Positions 22,111-35,100 of a DNA stretch of 64,000 nt are shown here, piece after piece. Made by a program: the position numbers and the translations under genes. A model generated the notes under the pieces. It did no database searches, had not been told where the DNA came from, and saw nothing but the letters and a program-made list of their open reading frames with translations. Every line of letters begins with the position of its first letter. Positions within the stretch are counted from its first letter, which is position 1. This DNA is from Casuarina equisetifolia (taxonomy: Eukaryota > Streptophyta > Magnoliopsida > Fagales > Casuarinaceae), in the NCBI GenBank assembly GCA_028551475.1, contig CM052356.1, positions 8,521,884 to 8,585,883 of the forward strand, in the 5' to 3' direction.

Positions 22111-25100
22111 TTTGGTCGAACCGAAGTGACTGTTGACTGTCCCTGTGAGTTTTTTATCATCTTCTTTTTTTTTTTTTTTTAATTCAGGACTCTTTCTGTG
22201 AGTTCTTGATCATAAGGAGATAATTCTGTTCGTATTCAAGGAGAAACTTAAATTTAAAAGGCTTTAGTGAGTTGGTTCTTATTACGGGCAACCTTCTCTC
22301 AGTTTTTCAATCTGTCCAATTAGGTTAATTTGTCATGTCTGGGAGGAAATTTACCTAATTTTTCGTGTTTCTGCGCGATTTATGTGTTCATCGATTAACC
22401 GCAGTTCATATTTTGCTTCAATTTAGGGTCTACAGTTTTGTTGACTTCTGACTAGGATGAAAATGACGACTAATCGTTGTTTAATGGAGTCACCCATTAC
22501 TGTGGTTGAGTCAGGGTTTTAGAGATTTGGAGGACGAATATTATGTGTCTGCAGATTGGAGTATCTGTTTTCGGATGTTTGGTTCAGGTTATGAGTAATT
22601 CTCCAAGATGCTTGTCATACGAAATGATGAAAGTGATCCCGTTTTTTGCAAAGTTAAGAGACATTGAATAATGCTCTAGAAAAGAGGATACTACTACATG
22701 GTTGGAGATTTTCCTGCGGGTTCTTTCGAGGCACCTCTGCCCGCAACAGGTTCTCTTTCGGTAGGCCTTTGAGTGTGCGTTGGAGTTAAAAAGTGAATGG
22801 GGGTATTGGAGATGGCACCTTTCAGCGGATTGATTTGTGTGAAGGCATTCAGCATCTCATTTTCCATTTAACTTTGCTCTAGATGGACCTACCATGCCAA
22901 TGGCTTTAGAGGAAGGTTGATCTGGTTATAATATAACACTGATTTGTATCCCAGTGACTTTGGTGGTTGCGTTGCTGATTGTTTGCGAAGCTTTCGCTGT
23001 CCTTACTTTTCCTTTCACTTCATTATGAGTACCTATCTGCATGAAGTCTGCCGACTTAGACAATAATTATATGAGGGCTGAGTTGTAGAACGATTTTTGC
23101 CATATTTTAGGTAGGAAATACCTGCCACTAGGCATAGTCAGGAGAGATAGAACAGAGGCCATTGATTATCAGTGGAAAAGGTTGAAGCGGGAGAGGGATT
23201 TTGATAAAAAAAAGCAAAGAAGAGAGTATGGCTGTGAAAGTGGTGTGGGTAGTGAGTTGCAACATAACATGGTAGATGAGGATAAAGTCCTAATATATAA
23301 GGATAGAAGTCCCGATTTGCTCTTTTTTTTCTTTTGTTTCTTTGAGAAAAAGAAGGAAAAAGATCTCAATGAATGAGTTAAACAAAATCCTGATAACCAT
23401 CAAATTTAGCACATGAAATGACGAGGTATATTGTGTGTCTATAGAAGCCTTACCATGCCGGAATCACTTTAGCTGCCCAATCCTCCTTTCTTAAACGGTG
23501 ACCCACCATAACCCTATACACACCAACATCACCGCCACCCCTTACACTTCCAACACTGGTGAAGCCCAATGAGGATGTTGAAGAATTTACTCAACATGGA
23601 CTTCGGGCAGGTCCAACTTAATTGCACTGGAACCAAGTTGGTTTTCACTTTTGAATATACATATATATTATTTTGTTAGTTCATTAAGCTTCAACTTGAA
23701 CTATGCAGTGATTATTATTGCTTACCTGCCATGTGTGGTTCTGGCATAACATGCTCCCACTGATTGCAGGGGAAGGATCCTTAGAACCAGCACACACACC
23801 CAACCATGCCGGGAGATGTATCATTTGTTTTGTTGGGCTCTAATGTGCGAATAGAATTCAATTTTCTGGAGCGCGTAAAATAAGATATAAGATATAAGAT
23901 ATAAGATATTGCTTCATATGCCGCGTCTTAGGTCAACTTGGCGTTGTGCCTTTCGACAACATTAAATCATTCTTCTAACAAGGTCTTGCAATGATGGCAC
24001 ATGTGATAGAGAGGCGATTATTCCCTGGTGGGACGCCGAAGACCCCCAACTTATTAGATCTATGCTTTAGAACTCTCAACTTGGTAAAATGGCAAGCTAT
24101 AGTAAAGGGTTGACGCTATAGATGTTCACTTACTCCTAACAACATGTTAGCCGAAAATTATGTAAGACTGATGGGAATTGTCAAGATTTTGACCACAGAA
24201 TCGAGTGAAATACATTATTATTTTTCGCTTTTCAAGATCGTATAACTCGCTCGCTAGCTGTATTAAAGAGTTTTTTATACTAATTTTAGTCTTGTTGATC
24301 ACTGCACCGACCGTTTTATGATATTAAAGTATGAAAAATCTAAAAATTTCTCATCCGGGATCTTCTGTATTTTCTTCGAAATTAGACGGCAAAAGAATAG
24401 TCAGATAGGGATTGGGAAAGGTCTGATGGACTGAACGTACCCTTTTTTATTTCCTTTACTAATTTGTCCTCACTAACTCGTGGTGTCGGTGCATAGTTAT
24501 GAGACAGCCAAAAAGCCTCCCACTGTTTCAATACCCGTGAGGAAAAGTAAGAATCGTCTGTCTCTCGACACTATTAAAATAGAATCTTGACATTTCGAGG
24601 GTCACAACAGAGAAAATGAAACCAAGGAAATTTAATTACTTTTTGAACTATATATTTTTCTTATTTCTGAAAGCATCGATTTAAGACAAGTGGCGTGGAA
24701 GATTCTCGGCTTTAAAGCTAAAATTAGTTCGATCCCCTTGTTTGACGCTTAATATGATTGTCATTGCACATAGACCCTTGGCCTAATTAACGAAATTCTT
24801 CTCTACGAACCCAATAACTTAATCTACACGAATGTTGCTAACATGCAAATACTATATGATTTTCACATGAACGCATTAACTTTTTGCGTCTGTGCCATAA
24901 CCCGACTCCCAATGCGATGATAATTTTTTTCTTGGTCAACCAATGAGTTTAACTCGGGATGTCCTTCGATTTGCACGATCTTGGCGACCTCACGAGTTTT
25001 GGCACAGAAGACGGTGACATGAATCGGCAACGTGAGAAGCCAGAACGCGCGTAATGTGAGCTAACCGTACCAATCGCTGCCAGTGAATGCGAAGTGAATG

Positions 25101-25500
25101 CTGTACTTCACACACCCCGATCATCACATTCTTCAGTTGTTCCTACTCCAGTGTTTCAAGAGCGATCATTTTCCATAAGGAAGTGATTCGTACCCCTTCT
25201 TTGAAATCTTGGAAAGAGTCGGAAATTGAGAAGAAAACTGTACTATCAATCCAAACGTTGGGGTCTTCTTGTTTGTGCAGCCAGATGTCTCTCGTCCCAA
25301 CCAATTGGGTTTTGCCAACATCAACTGTGCATGACGCAGCCTTCAAGTACGACCCATTCCTGTGCGAGTAGTGCTCTAGCTTCAAAAAATGCCAATAAAC
25401 GTATTGGAAAAACATTGAATTTGAGAAGTAAAAGCAAATTCTGGAACAAAGTAGGGGCCCTGCTTGTTAAAAACTGGTCACATGCACTCTATTCTCAACC
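22111..25500. other. Intergenic DNA, about 3.4 kb, no convincing gene
   Basis: The first few hundred bases probably hold the 3' UTR of the small membrane-protein gene. The remaining open frames are short, unlike any family I know, and lack splice logic. A short ATAAGAT satellite lies at 23,881-23,908. The last part is upstream DNA of the SKS gene. Confidence 0.5.
23881..23908 (+). repeat. 7-bp tandem repeat (ATAAGAT)4
   Basis: Four perfect or near-perfect 7-bp units are visible in intergenic DNA, with no associated feature. Confidence 0.85.
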
Positions 25501-25547
25501 TTTCATGTCCGAACAAAACCGCCCACCTGTTGCAAGACCCAAGCGAA

Positions 25548-25557
25548 CCCACGTGGG
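25548..25557 (+). promoter_or_regulatory. Palindromic G-box CCCACGTGGG upstream of the SKS gene
   Basis: A perfect 10-bp palindrome containing the CACGTG core lies about 275 bp before the SKS start codon. Such elements bind bZIP or bHLH factors. Its use here is inferred from position only. Confidence 0.55.
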
Positions 25558-25830
25558 AGACACAAACAGGCAAAGTTTAAATGTGAAACCATGCTAATAC
25601 ATCGGACCCCACCACCGACGCCCCAAATTTTCTTTTTCTTTCTTTCCATCTTCCCTCCCTTTTCCTTACGGCTGCACATCACCATCTCTGTACCGCACTT
25701 AAATATGCGCCATATCTTTCAATACTTCGTTGCCTCACCTCTTCTTTAAACCTCCCTTTTATCCCTTTCAGCCTTTCTCAACTAATACTTCACTAGGGAG
25801 GCAAAAGACTTCCACTTTCTTGCTGCAAAA

Positions 25831-28800
25831 ATGCTCGTACGCTTAGCGGGAGGAGGTGCACTTAGCGCCCTGCTCTGCGTCACCATCTCTCTCTTTGCAT
25901 TTGTCGGGGCTGAAGATCCCTACAGGTTCTTCAACTGGAATGTCACTTACGGCGACATATATCCTCTCGGAGTCCGCCAACAGGTTTGTAATTCAGATCT
26001 GATTCATTTTTGTATAATTCTGTCAACTGGTTTTGCTCGATCCTGCTCGATCTAATCAAAATGACACTAATGCGCAGGGAATCCTCATCAACGGGCAGTT
26101 CCCTGGCCCTGATATCCACTCCGTTACCAATGACAACCTCATTATCAATGTGTTTAACAACTTGAACGAGTCCTTCCTCCTTTCCTGGTACCTACCTCCC
26201 TCTCTCTCTCAGAATCTCTCTTTCTCTCTCGTGAAGTTTCCCTCCTTAGAAAGATCATGTGCAGTGCCTTGCCCGCCCTTGGTAAATGACAAAACTGTCC
26301 GAGTCACAGCTTAAGGGCGAATATTTTTATATTGGGAGAATGTCTATTGTGACATCCTAGCTTTCACAACACCTTTTACGTCCACTTGTTTTTCACATGG
26401 ACTGTTAATGTTCAGCAAAAGCTGATGCTCTCCACGTCGATCTAGTCTAGATCTGGCTTCTTGGGTCGGATTCAAGACGCGTTAAAAGATGAACTGGAAC
26501 TCTGGATAGAGTTCGTCGTCAAGGCGGTAAATTTGACCGCCATTTTCGCTTCCCGAGTCGTTTTCCTGATCGGCTGTCCTACAGTGCCGATCTTATCACC
26601 GCATTTTCTAGAAGGGGAAAGCGACTGATCTCTGAGTGAGTGATGGGAATACGAAACACTAAACGAACCTTGACCTACTTTATTTAAGCTTCCTGTCCTC
26701 CACTCGAGGGCTCGGTATTGTGACCTCTCTGTCCTTGGGTTAAGCTCAGCAAACGCCACCCAAAAAGGGTAAAGGAATACCCTTTCCCCTTTCATCTTGA
26801 TTATTTACTTCCCTAACCATCTTATGTCAAATGGGTCAGGCAATCACGCTTGGCTTTTTGCATGATTACGTGACTGCCATTGGCTAATAATTGGGTAGGG
26901 GTCCCATTCGTTATTCTGAGCCTGAAACTTGAGCGTGTCCAAAAAGTTAAGAGTTCAGTAGAAGATTGCAAGCAACTTCCCATTTTATACGCAAAAAAGT
27001 GCACCTTTTAATGTTTTGGCATTCGCGAGATAATGCTTAATATGATTGTAGTAACGGAAAAGCACTAAATTCCACTGGTTTTTGTGTCGGTAAACGTAGG
27101 AGTGGAATCCAGAACAGGAGGAACTCGTTTGAAGATGGCGTGTACGGAACAACGTGCCCAATCCCCCCGGGGAAGAACTTCACGTACATTCTCCAAGTGA
27201 AGGATCAGATCGGGAGCTTCTTCTACTTCCCTTCTCTTCAGTTCCACAAGGCCGCGGGTGGTTTTGGAGGAATCAGGATCCTTAGCAGGCCAAGAATTCC
27301 TGTCCCCTTCCCAGATCCCGCCGGAGATTACACCGTTCTCATTGGAGATTGGTACAAGTCCAATTACACGGTAATTCGCTCCTTCTTTACCAAAAATCAC
27401 ATAAGCTCTATTTTCGTTCGTCCGAGCAACTTGTCGAGGCTTTTAATGCGATCCGCTTGGCTTTTGGCCTTGTGTTTGTGGTACTGACTTTTTGATGATG
27501 TCCTAGTTCTTGCCAGCTGTTTTCCTTAACCCTTAGTTGTTGGATACCTGTTCACTCTAGAGAGTGACGGTATGGAATGACCCACCATTTGTTTCTCGTT
27601 GAAGATACCATAACACTACAAAACTTGAGTTTTCACAACTTGAACAAATCCTTGCCCTTTTTTTTTGGGAATTACACGGAGCGAGATTTGTTAATTTGGA
27701 GGATCACCATGTTTTCACAAGGCCAACATAACATGTTGCTTTTTCATAAAGTGTCTAGCCCAAATGTCACGTGGCTTCTTTCACAGCAGAAGCCGTGTTG
27801 TGTGGGTCGCACGTGCTTCCCTTTTGGTAGAATTCCAGTCACGAAAGTCCAAATGTTCTACTTTTGGAATAAGCGGGGCCTCAATTAATATTAAGTTGCG
27901 TGAATGTCCAAGTTGCTGACCACGTTCAGGATCTACACATGTTAGTTGAAGAATTTTGTAAATCTTGTGATCGAAAATGTGGACAACTACTTGGATCACG
28001 TGTTGCTATTGAATGCACATTTAGTGATGAATTTGAGTTCGAGTCGTGCGCAGAAGTTGAAGGCCATTCTGGACCGCGGCAAGAAGCTGCCTTTTCCTGA
28101 TGGAATCCTCATCAATGGTCGCGGGTCTGGCGGTGCAGCTTTCACTGTGGATCAAGGTACCTAATCTTGTCGTATGCAGGAAACAGTACTTTGATTCTTT
28201 GCTTGCCAATTTGGTCCATATGCATTTATTTCCCGTTCGGCGACACAAGTACGGCTTCTGGAATAACCCTGCTGTGTGGAATTTACAGGAAAAACTTACA
28301 GGCTTAGAATATCAAATGTTGGGTTGCAAAATTCCCTTAACTTCCGTATTCAAGGACACAAGATGAAGTTAGTGGAAGTAGAAGGAACTCACACCCTTCA
28401 GACTACTTTCTCCTCGCTTGACGTTCATGTTGGCCAGTCTTACTCCGTTCTGGTTACAGCCGATCAGCCTGCACAAGACTATTATATCGTGGTTTCTAGC
28501 CGTTTCACCTCTACCGTCCTCACCACCACTGGCGTTTTCCATTACAGCAACTCCGCTGGCAAAGTCTCAGGACCACCCCCCGGTGGACCTACCATCCAGG
28601 TTGACTGGTCTCTGAACCAGGCCCGCTCGATCAGGTACCTTCCGTCTTACTTCTCTGGTAAACGTATAAGCCACATTCGACTCCCCCCCTGACCTTCGTA
28701 ATTGAATAATAGCACTTGACCACTTTCCTCTCTCGGCCTCTGCACCGAACATGGGGCTTGGCAGAGGTCCACCATTGCACTTACTGTGGGTTCCGATGTC

Positions 28801-29821
28801 GGACCCTGAGACGAGTGCCTTCCAAGCTACTACTATTATTGCTTCAAGAGTACAAAAGTATACGTCGTTGATGTATATGATTCTAATTATTATTGCTTCA
28901 AGAGTACGGAAGTGTTGATGTATATGATTCTAATTAATACAAATTCCAGGACTAATCTTACCGCGAGTGGACCACGGCCGAATCCACAAGGCTCGTACCA
29001 CTATGGTCTCATTAACACAACCAGAACTATCAGGCTACAAAGTTCCGCTGGTCAGGTCAACGGCAAGCAGAGATACGCAGTTAATAGTGTATCGTTTGTC
29101 CCGGCAGACACGCCCCTCAAGCTTGCCGATTACTTCCAGATTGGAGGAGTTTTCCGCGTGGGAAGTATATCCGACAACCCTACTGGCGGTGGAATCTACC
29201 TAGACACATCGGTGATGAATGCCGACTACAGAGCATTCATTGAGATTGTGTTTGAGAACCCTGAGGATTTGATCCAGAGCTGGCACCTTGATGGCTACTC
29301 TTTCTGGGTGGTTGGGTAAGCACATCGTCATTTAAAACGTAGACTCTATCCTTCAGGAGGCTGATTTGTGAATCAACTCTATGCCTTTTTTGGGTTGGTT
29401 TTTCTTGCTTTGCTTATATCCAAATACATCGTAATGCAGTATGGATGGAGGGCAGTGGTCTTCAGCCAAAAGAAATCAATACAACCTTCGAGATGCAGTG
29501 GCACGTACCACCACTCAGGTGAGCCTCAACACGATTTCTGCTTTGACTGACCCAAAGAACGCTATGAAACAGAGGAATATAACAACGATTCATGATTTGT
29601 AAATGCAGGTATATCCCAAGTCATGGACTGCAATATACCTGGCGCTTGATAATGTAGGAATGTGGAACGTGAGATCTGAGTTCTGGGCACGACAATACCT
29701 TGGACAACAATTTTACTTGCGCGTTTATACTGGATCAACTTCACTGAGGGACGAATACCCCATTCCAAAGAACGCACTTCTTTGTGGAAAAGCTCAGGGC
29801 CGACACACACGACCCCTCTGA
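25831..29821 (+). CDS. SKU5-similar (SKS) multicopper-oxidase-like protein (8 exons, 546 aa)
   Basis: Exons: 25831-25983, 26078-26187, 27100-27370, 28054-28156, 28289-28634, 28950-29315, 29440-29518, 29609-29821, giving 547 codons with the stop. Residues 1-27 form a secretion signal (cut expected near VGA|EDPY). Three cupredoxin domains follow: about 34-148, 160-300 and 360-515. The copper sites are degenerate. HWHG of true oxidases is SWSG at 87-90, and the HCH-type C-terminal site is replaced by VRSEFWARQYLG. N-glycosylation sequons include NVT at 37. The end LLCGKAQGRHTRPL matches pollen/SKS proteins (NTP303, Bp10) and has no hydrophobic GPI tail. Such proteins are apoplastic and linked to directional or tip growth. 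Loss of oxidase activity is inferred. Annotators often label these 'L-ascorbate oxidase homolog', which overstates function. Confidence 0.93.
28834..28938 (+). repeat. 54-bp tandem duplication in SKS intron 5
   Basis: Two near-identical units (each with tattattgcttcaagagtac and tgatgtatatgattctaatt) lie just upstream of the exon-6 acceptor. It is a local slippage-type duplication. Confidence 0.8.
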
Positions 29822-31640
29822 GATGGCCAACAATTCAAGGATCCACCGTGGGGAACAGTCCGGTGTTGGCTTCTAATATTATTATTGGGTTGTTTTTGTG
29901 ATAATGCAAATGTGTAGTTAGAACTTCTAATGACCTTAGCTCGAGGTCACATTCTTTTCTAGCGGACTGCATCCTTCTTGTTGTCATTCAAGTTTTCATA
30001 CCTGCTGCTATAATTATTATTTAAGCTGAGATGATTGTTGATTATTTGTTCCTACCTTAGAATATCATGCAAATAATGAAGTATAGAATGTGTTGCATTT
30101 AGTTCCTTAGTCCCGAATCTCCAACTGCTTCCACCCTGGTATCAAAGAAATGGAGAAAGTAACCATGCATTCAACGCAGACCGTTGTGGATCCCCATACC
30201 AGCTGCCAAAATGGCCAGTCATAATCCACTCTGTCAGTAACTTCATTAATTCTCCCATCATGAACCGAGAGAAATGGAAGAGCAAGGCTAAATAAAACGT
30301 TCAAACATCCTTCTGATCTAAAATTTCAAACTAATAGATTCTAATCCAGATATGTTACATAAATCACTTATTTTGTGATTTTTGTCTCATTTTTTTAGCA
30401 TCAGTGCGGTCATAAACTGAGAAAAATCAGCGATCTTTCGGATAACTTCAAGATCCTTCTAATTTGAAATTTCAAACTCATAAATTCTTATTTAGCAGTA
30501 ATTCTTTGATCATGAATTGAGAAAAACGAACAACAAGCTTTTTTATTATAAAATATTCAAGCATCTCTATAACCCAAAATTTCAAACTCGTTATCTAATT
30601 TAGAAAAATTACATTAATCATTTATTTTTTTGATTGTTGTCATATTTTTAAGCAGATAGTGCTACAACTTGTAGGCTTTAATCTGTCTCCAATGAAATAA
30701 GCAACCCAAAACCTGTATGGTAAAATCTAAAACATCAAATCTAAGAGATGAACAAAATTAAGAGCTAAAATCACATACCATGCTTTTCATTCTTAGCAAA
30801 GGTATGCAAGACAAAATCATCTTTTGATTAGAATCTTATCCTTTATTTCTCTCTATGTACACTAGCTCAATATGACCATCACAAGAAATGGCTTATAGTA
30901 AAAAAAAAAAAATCTTTTCATCCCTTTTCCTTATGATATTATATATAGAATTAGAAAATAGAGCATGGTTTGTTCTTTATATGTTACACTAATAGGTGTA
31001 ATTCATTACAATCCTATATGATAAAGTGGCAACTTACCCTAATTAGTTAAGCTCATACAAATCGGGCTAATACAATGACATAAAAAAAGTAATTTTGTTT
31101 CCACTTTTATGAATCATGAAATTTCTTATTTTATGCATTGGAGTTTTGTATTGTCTCTTTGTTGACACAATCCAAATTATAAGATTATAGAGTTTCATCA
31201 TGACCGATCTTCTAAACTCCAAAAAAAAAGAAAAAGAAAAAAAAAGAAGAAGCAATTTGAAAATGATTCTTCATTTGGCTTGGGTGCAACGCGTGTGTAC
31301 ACAAGCGTCCAAATCTCTTGACAGGGAAATTCCCGAGATGTCCCAAAAATGCTTCCCAATCAAGCAAAAAGCGTCATAGACAAAAGAGCCCTGCTGCACG
31401 GCAAAGGATACTGGGCCGAGTCGAGGTCAGCATAGGTCAGGCACGTTTGAGAGTGGGACTCATCCTTCCGTTGAGATGGATCTTCAACTGAGGGCACGCA
31501 TAAACTAAATACTCCGGACGGAAAAGCCGAGACTCCGGGGGTAGTTGCGACTGGAGTTATCGGCCCACCTTGTGCTTATCTAGCCCATCACAAAGTTGCT
31601 TGTATGGTTTCTTTCTTTAGACGGTCCACAGCTTGAAAGT
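29822..31640. other. Intergenic DNA between SKS and CCT2, with degenerate repeats
   Basis: The stretch starts with the SKS 3' flank. About 30,295-30,655 holds three weakly conserved copies of a motif built on 'aaatttcaaact', followed by 'gaattgagaaaaa'-type sequence. The rest is AT-rich and turns GC-richer toward the CCT2 leader from about 31,300. No coding domain was seen. Confidence 0.5.
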
Positions 31641-31649
31641 CCAGCAACT

Positions 31650-32160
31650 ACCGAAGATTATACCTAGAGTCCATCGAGACTGAGTAAGCTCCAGAAACGC
31701 CGAAGAACCCAGTGCTTCTCAGTGTTTAACCGGGGAGAAGCCCCGTGCGACGCCGAAACCATTTTCGGCGGGATCGAGCTCTCCAAATCTCAATCGAACC
31801 TCTCCTTCAGTCCTTTGTTCGTCAAGATCAGGTAATGGCGTAACTCAGCTTTAGGATTTAGTTGGGTGTTTGGAAGTTAGGGTTTTTGGCTCTGTATTTT
31901 AGGACTATCGCCGTAGTACAAAAAGTATTCTTGAATATATTGTGTTGTAAGGATTACTTTCTCAGTTGCTTCCTCTTCTTTTTGGTTGTTGAGAAACGAA
32001 CGAAGGCACTAGAAAATTTCCTAAAACGTTGTATGTAATGAAATGGAAAATTTATGCTGGTTTGTCAAGTGTTTAAGCCCCGACTAACTGTGTTACTCAT
32101 GTTTCAGATAAATTGTTTTGAGCATTTCAGTTCCAGCTAACGACATTTACGTGCCTATCC
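31650..32160 (+). promoter_or_regulatory. CCT2: 5' UTR and leader intron of CCT2
   Basis: A GC-richer leader ends at gatcag|gtaatg after 31,831. The leader intron runs 31,832-32,107 (acceptor gtttcag), and the remaining leader 32,108-32,160 precedes the start in ccATGGcg context. The transcription start is estimated. Confidence 0.65.
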
Positions 32161-35100
32161 ATGGCGGTATGTTAAATACTTCTAACACATTTTGGTTAAA
32201 TTTTGAATCTAGTACTATTATTATTTGTTTTCATAGTTCTTCGATATTTTTTTACTTGTTTCGGTAATGGTTGTAGGTCGAGAGAATTTTTAAAGATGAA
32301 GCTAGCGAAGAAAAGGGTGAACGTGCCAGAATGGTGAGTAGAGTGGGAAAGTGATAGATGTACCTTTTATTTTAGTTTTCTGAGCTACAGTGTAGATATA
32401 TGTAATTAAAGTTATTGGTAAATCTGGATAAAATGTCTAACTTGATTTATCTCTGTATTAGGCATCCTTTGTTGGTGCAATGGCAATTGCCGACTTGGTC
32501 AAGACAACCTTGGGGCCAAAGGGAATGGTAAATATCTTCGTACTTGTGTCTGTTGTCTAGTGGTACGATGCTGCTCTTCTGGGCAATTAGCCTTAGTTAG
32601 AACTTCAATCATGGCATGCTTGTTAATTTATATTTTCTCAGGATAAAATTTTACAATCAACGGGTAGGGGACGTGAAGTTACTGTAACAAATGATGGTGC
32701 CACCATTTTGAAGTCCCTTCATATTGACAACCCAGCTGCTAAGGTTCTAGTTGGTATCCTTGCATTTGTTCCTTGATGACATGATTCATGGTTTTCATGG
32801 TTCAGTAAACCTCTTATTTTTTGCTCAGTGATGTTTGTTAATCATTTTTGTGATTGATAAGGATCTCATTTTCAAGCAAGTGGTTTGTCTTTTTCTAGTG
32901 TCTGATCATGAAACCTGTACTACTATGAATTGCCATGTATACACTGAATATGTTACTGTGAAGTGGGAGCAATCAGATATGCTATACTCGATGGTCATCC
33001 TTAATTTATGCTTTAGACATTTCAAAAGTTCAAGATGATGAAGTTGGTGATGGGACAACATCTGTTGTTGTTTTGGCCGGGGAACTCTTAAGGGAGGCAG
33101 AAAAGCTTGTTGCAGCAAAGATACACCCAATGACAATCATATCAGGTCTGGAACTATTGAAGCATGCCTTTATTTGTGGTCTGACTTGCTTTCCGGCTGT
33201 TTTTTTAAAGTGTAAAAATGCTACATCGGAAGATCATTTGAGCAGTTGCTTCACTTTGCTCTTATCCTCGTAAATTCTTCAAATACTGGAGTTTCTAATA
33301 ATGTATTTTCTTATTTAGGTTATCGAATGGCAGCAGAGTGCGCTCGCAATGCTTTGTTGCAGAAAGTTGTGGATAATAAAGAGGATGCAGGTAATTTGTT
33401 CTGTCAATATCATTTTGTTTTTCCTTTATGGTTTCTTTCTGTTGGGAATTGCTGATTATTTTTCCTTGAATCAACTGGTTGTTTCTATTGAGGAATATTT
33501 GGTAGTACAAACTGTCCTGGATGATGATAGTAGAGACTCAACTGGACGTATAATTTTGCTACTCTGAACAGTTATTAGGACTTCTAACTCAGTGATCAGA
33601 CCCTTATTCGCTTCCTTGCATAATTGTATGCTTATTACATGTTGATGCTGGGATATGCAGAGAAATTCAAGACGGACTTGATGAAGATAGCAATGACAAC
33701 ATTGAGTTCTAAGATTCTCTCACAAGACAAGGAGCATTTTGCAAAACTAGCTGTTGATGCGGTTTTGAGGCTGAAGGTAATTGAGGCTTATTTAGCGGAG
33801 GAAAACTCATTAAGATTGTGATGCAAGTGATCCTTTTTTTCCTTAAGTTATCCTTGAGCTGAGTTTCATGTTGTTAATTGTTTTTTACACATTTTTTTTT
33901 TTTGACTTTCTGGTCACATAATGTGATGGCTTAACCTTCCTTTTTTATTATTTTCTGATGGTGATGTTTGAAATGGCAGGGTAGCACAAACTTAGAGTCC
34001 ATCCAAATTATTAAGAAGCCTGGAGGATCATTAAAGGATTCCTTTTTGGATGAAGGGTGGGGCATCTAAACTTACAAGCTTCTCATACCATAATTATTGT
34101 CTGTGCTGAGGCATCCTTTTCCTTTGCAGAACAATTAGTACAAGTTCCTTTCGTATAGGGGTAAAACAAATTTTTGTCTACCTTTCAGTGATGTGGAAGT
34201 TCTGCAAAGATTTTTTTTAGCAAGTTGCTCCTGTATATATTTATCCATTTTCTGCTTGCTAATCAACTAATGATATGTTCTGTGTCTTTGAAAGCTGATG
34301 AGCTACTTCATGTATCATTTCTTTTTGATTATATGTTGTAGGTTGTCATGAAATTTTTGTCCTGAATGGAAGTCGTACTCTTTTTCAGGTTTATTCTAGA
34401 CAAGAAAATTGGCATTGGGCAACCAAAACGCATAGAAAATGCAAAAATTTTGGTGGCAAACACTGCAATGGACACAGATAAAGTGAAGATCTATGGGGCT
34501 CGTGTCCGTGTTGATTCAATGGCCAAGGTTGCTGATATTGAAGGGGCTGAGAAGGAAAAGATGCGAGAAAAAGTGAAGAAGATCATAGATCATGGCATCA
34601 ACTGCTTTGTCAACAGACAGTTAATTTATAATTTTCCTGAAGAACTCTTTGCGGATGCGGGTATACTCGCAATTGAGCATGCAGATTTTGATGGGATCGA
34701 GCGTCTTGCTTTAGTTACTGGCGGTGAAATTGCATCAACTTTTGATAATCCTGAATCAGTCAAGCTTGGGCATTGCAAGCTAATTGAGGAAATCATGATT
34801 GGTGAGGACAAGTTGATCCATTTTTCTGGTGTTGAATTGGGTCAGGCATGCACTATTGTACTGAGAGGTGCAAGGTATGTAAACTGAATTATGTAGTTTG
34901 TATTTTGATATGTGGTTATGTTTCTGATTGTTTTTCCAGGGTTACTGTGCATGTACCTGTGATGAGACATGTAGATTATAAGAATGCAGTGTTTCACAAA
35001 CTGGTTTGATTCATTGTACAAATTGTTGGGAGCATTGTTTGCCCTACCCAAATTTTTAATTCCGGAACTTTGAGAAAGTTGAAATCATATGCTTTTGAGA

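Noticed and set aside
21795..22160. 121-aa minus-strand frame over the small membrane-protein gene
   Set aside because: It is longer than the + strand frame, but the + frame has a good start context, a membrane helix and family-like ends. The minus frame is Ser/Arg-rich shadow sequence.
25087..25597. Overlapping 94-aa and 123-aa + strand frames and a 90-aa minus frame upstream of SKS
   Set aside because: Three conflicting frames with no domain, splice logic or codon bias; they lie in promoter-proximal DNA.
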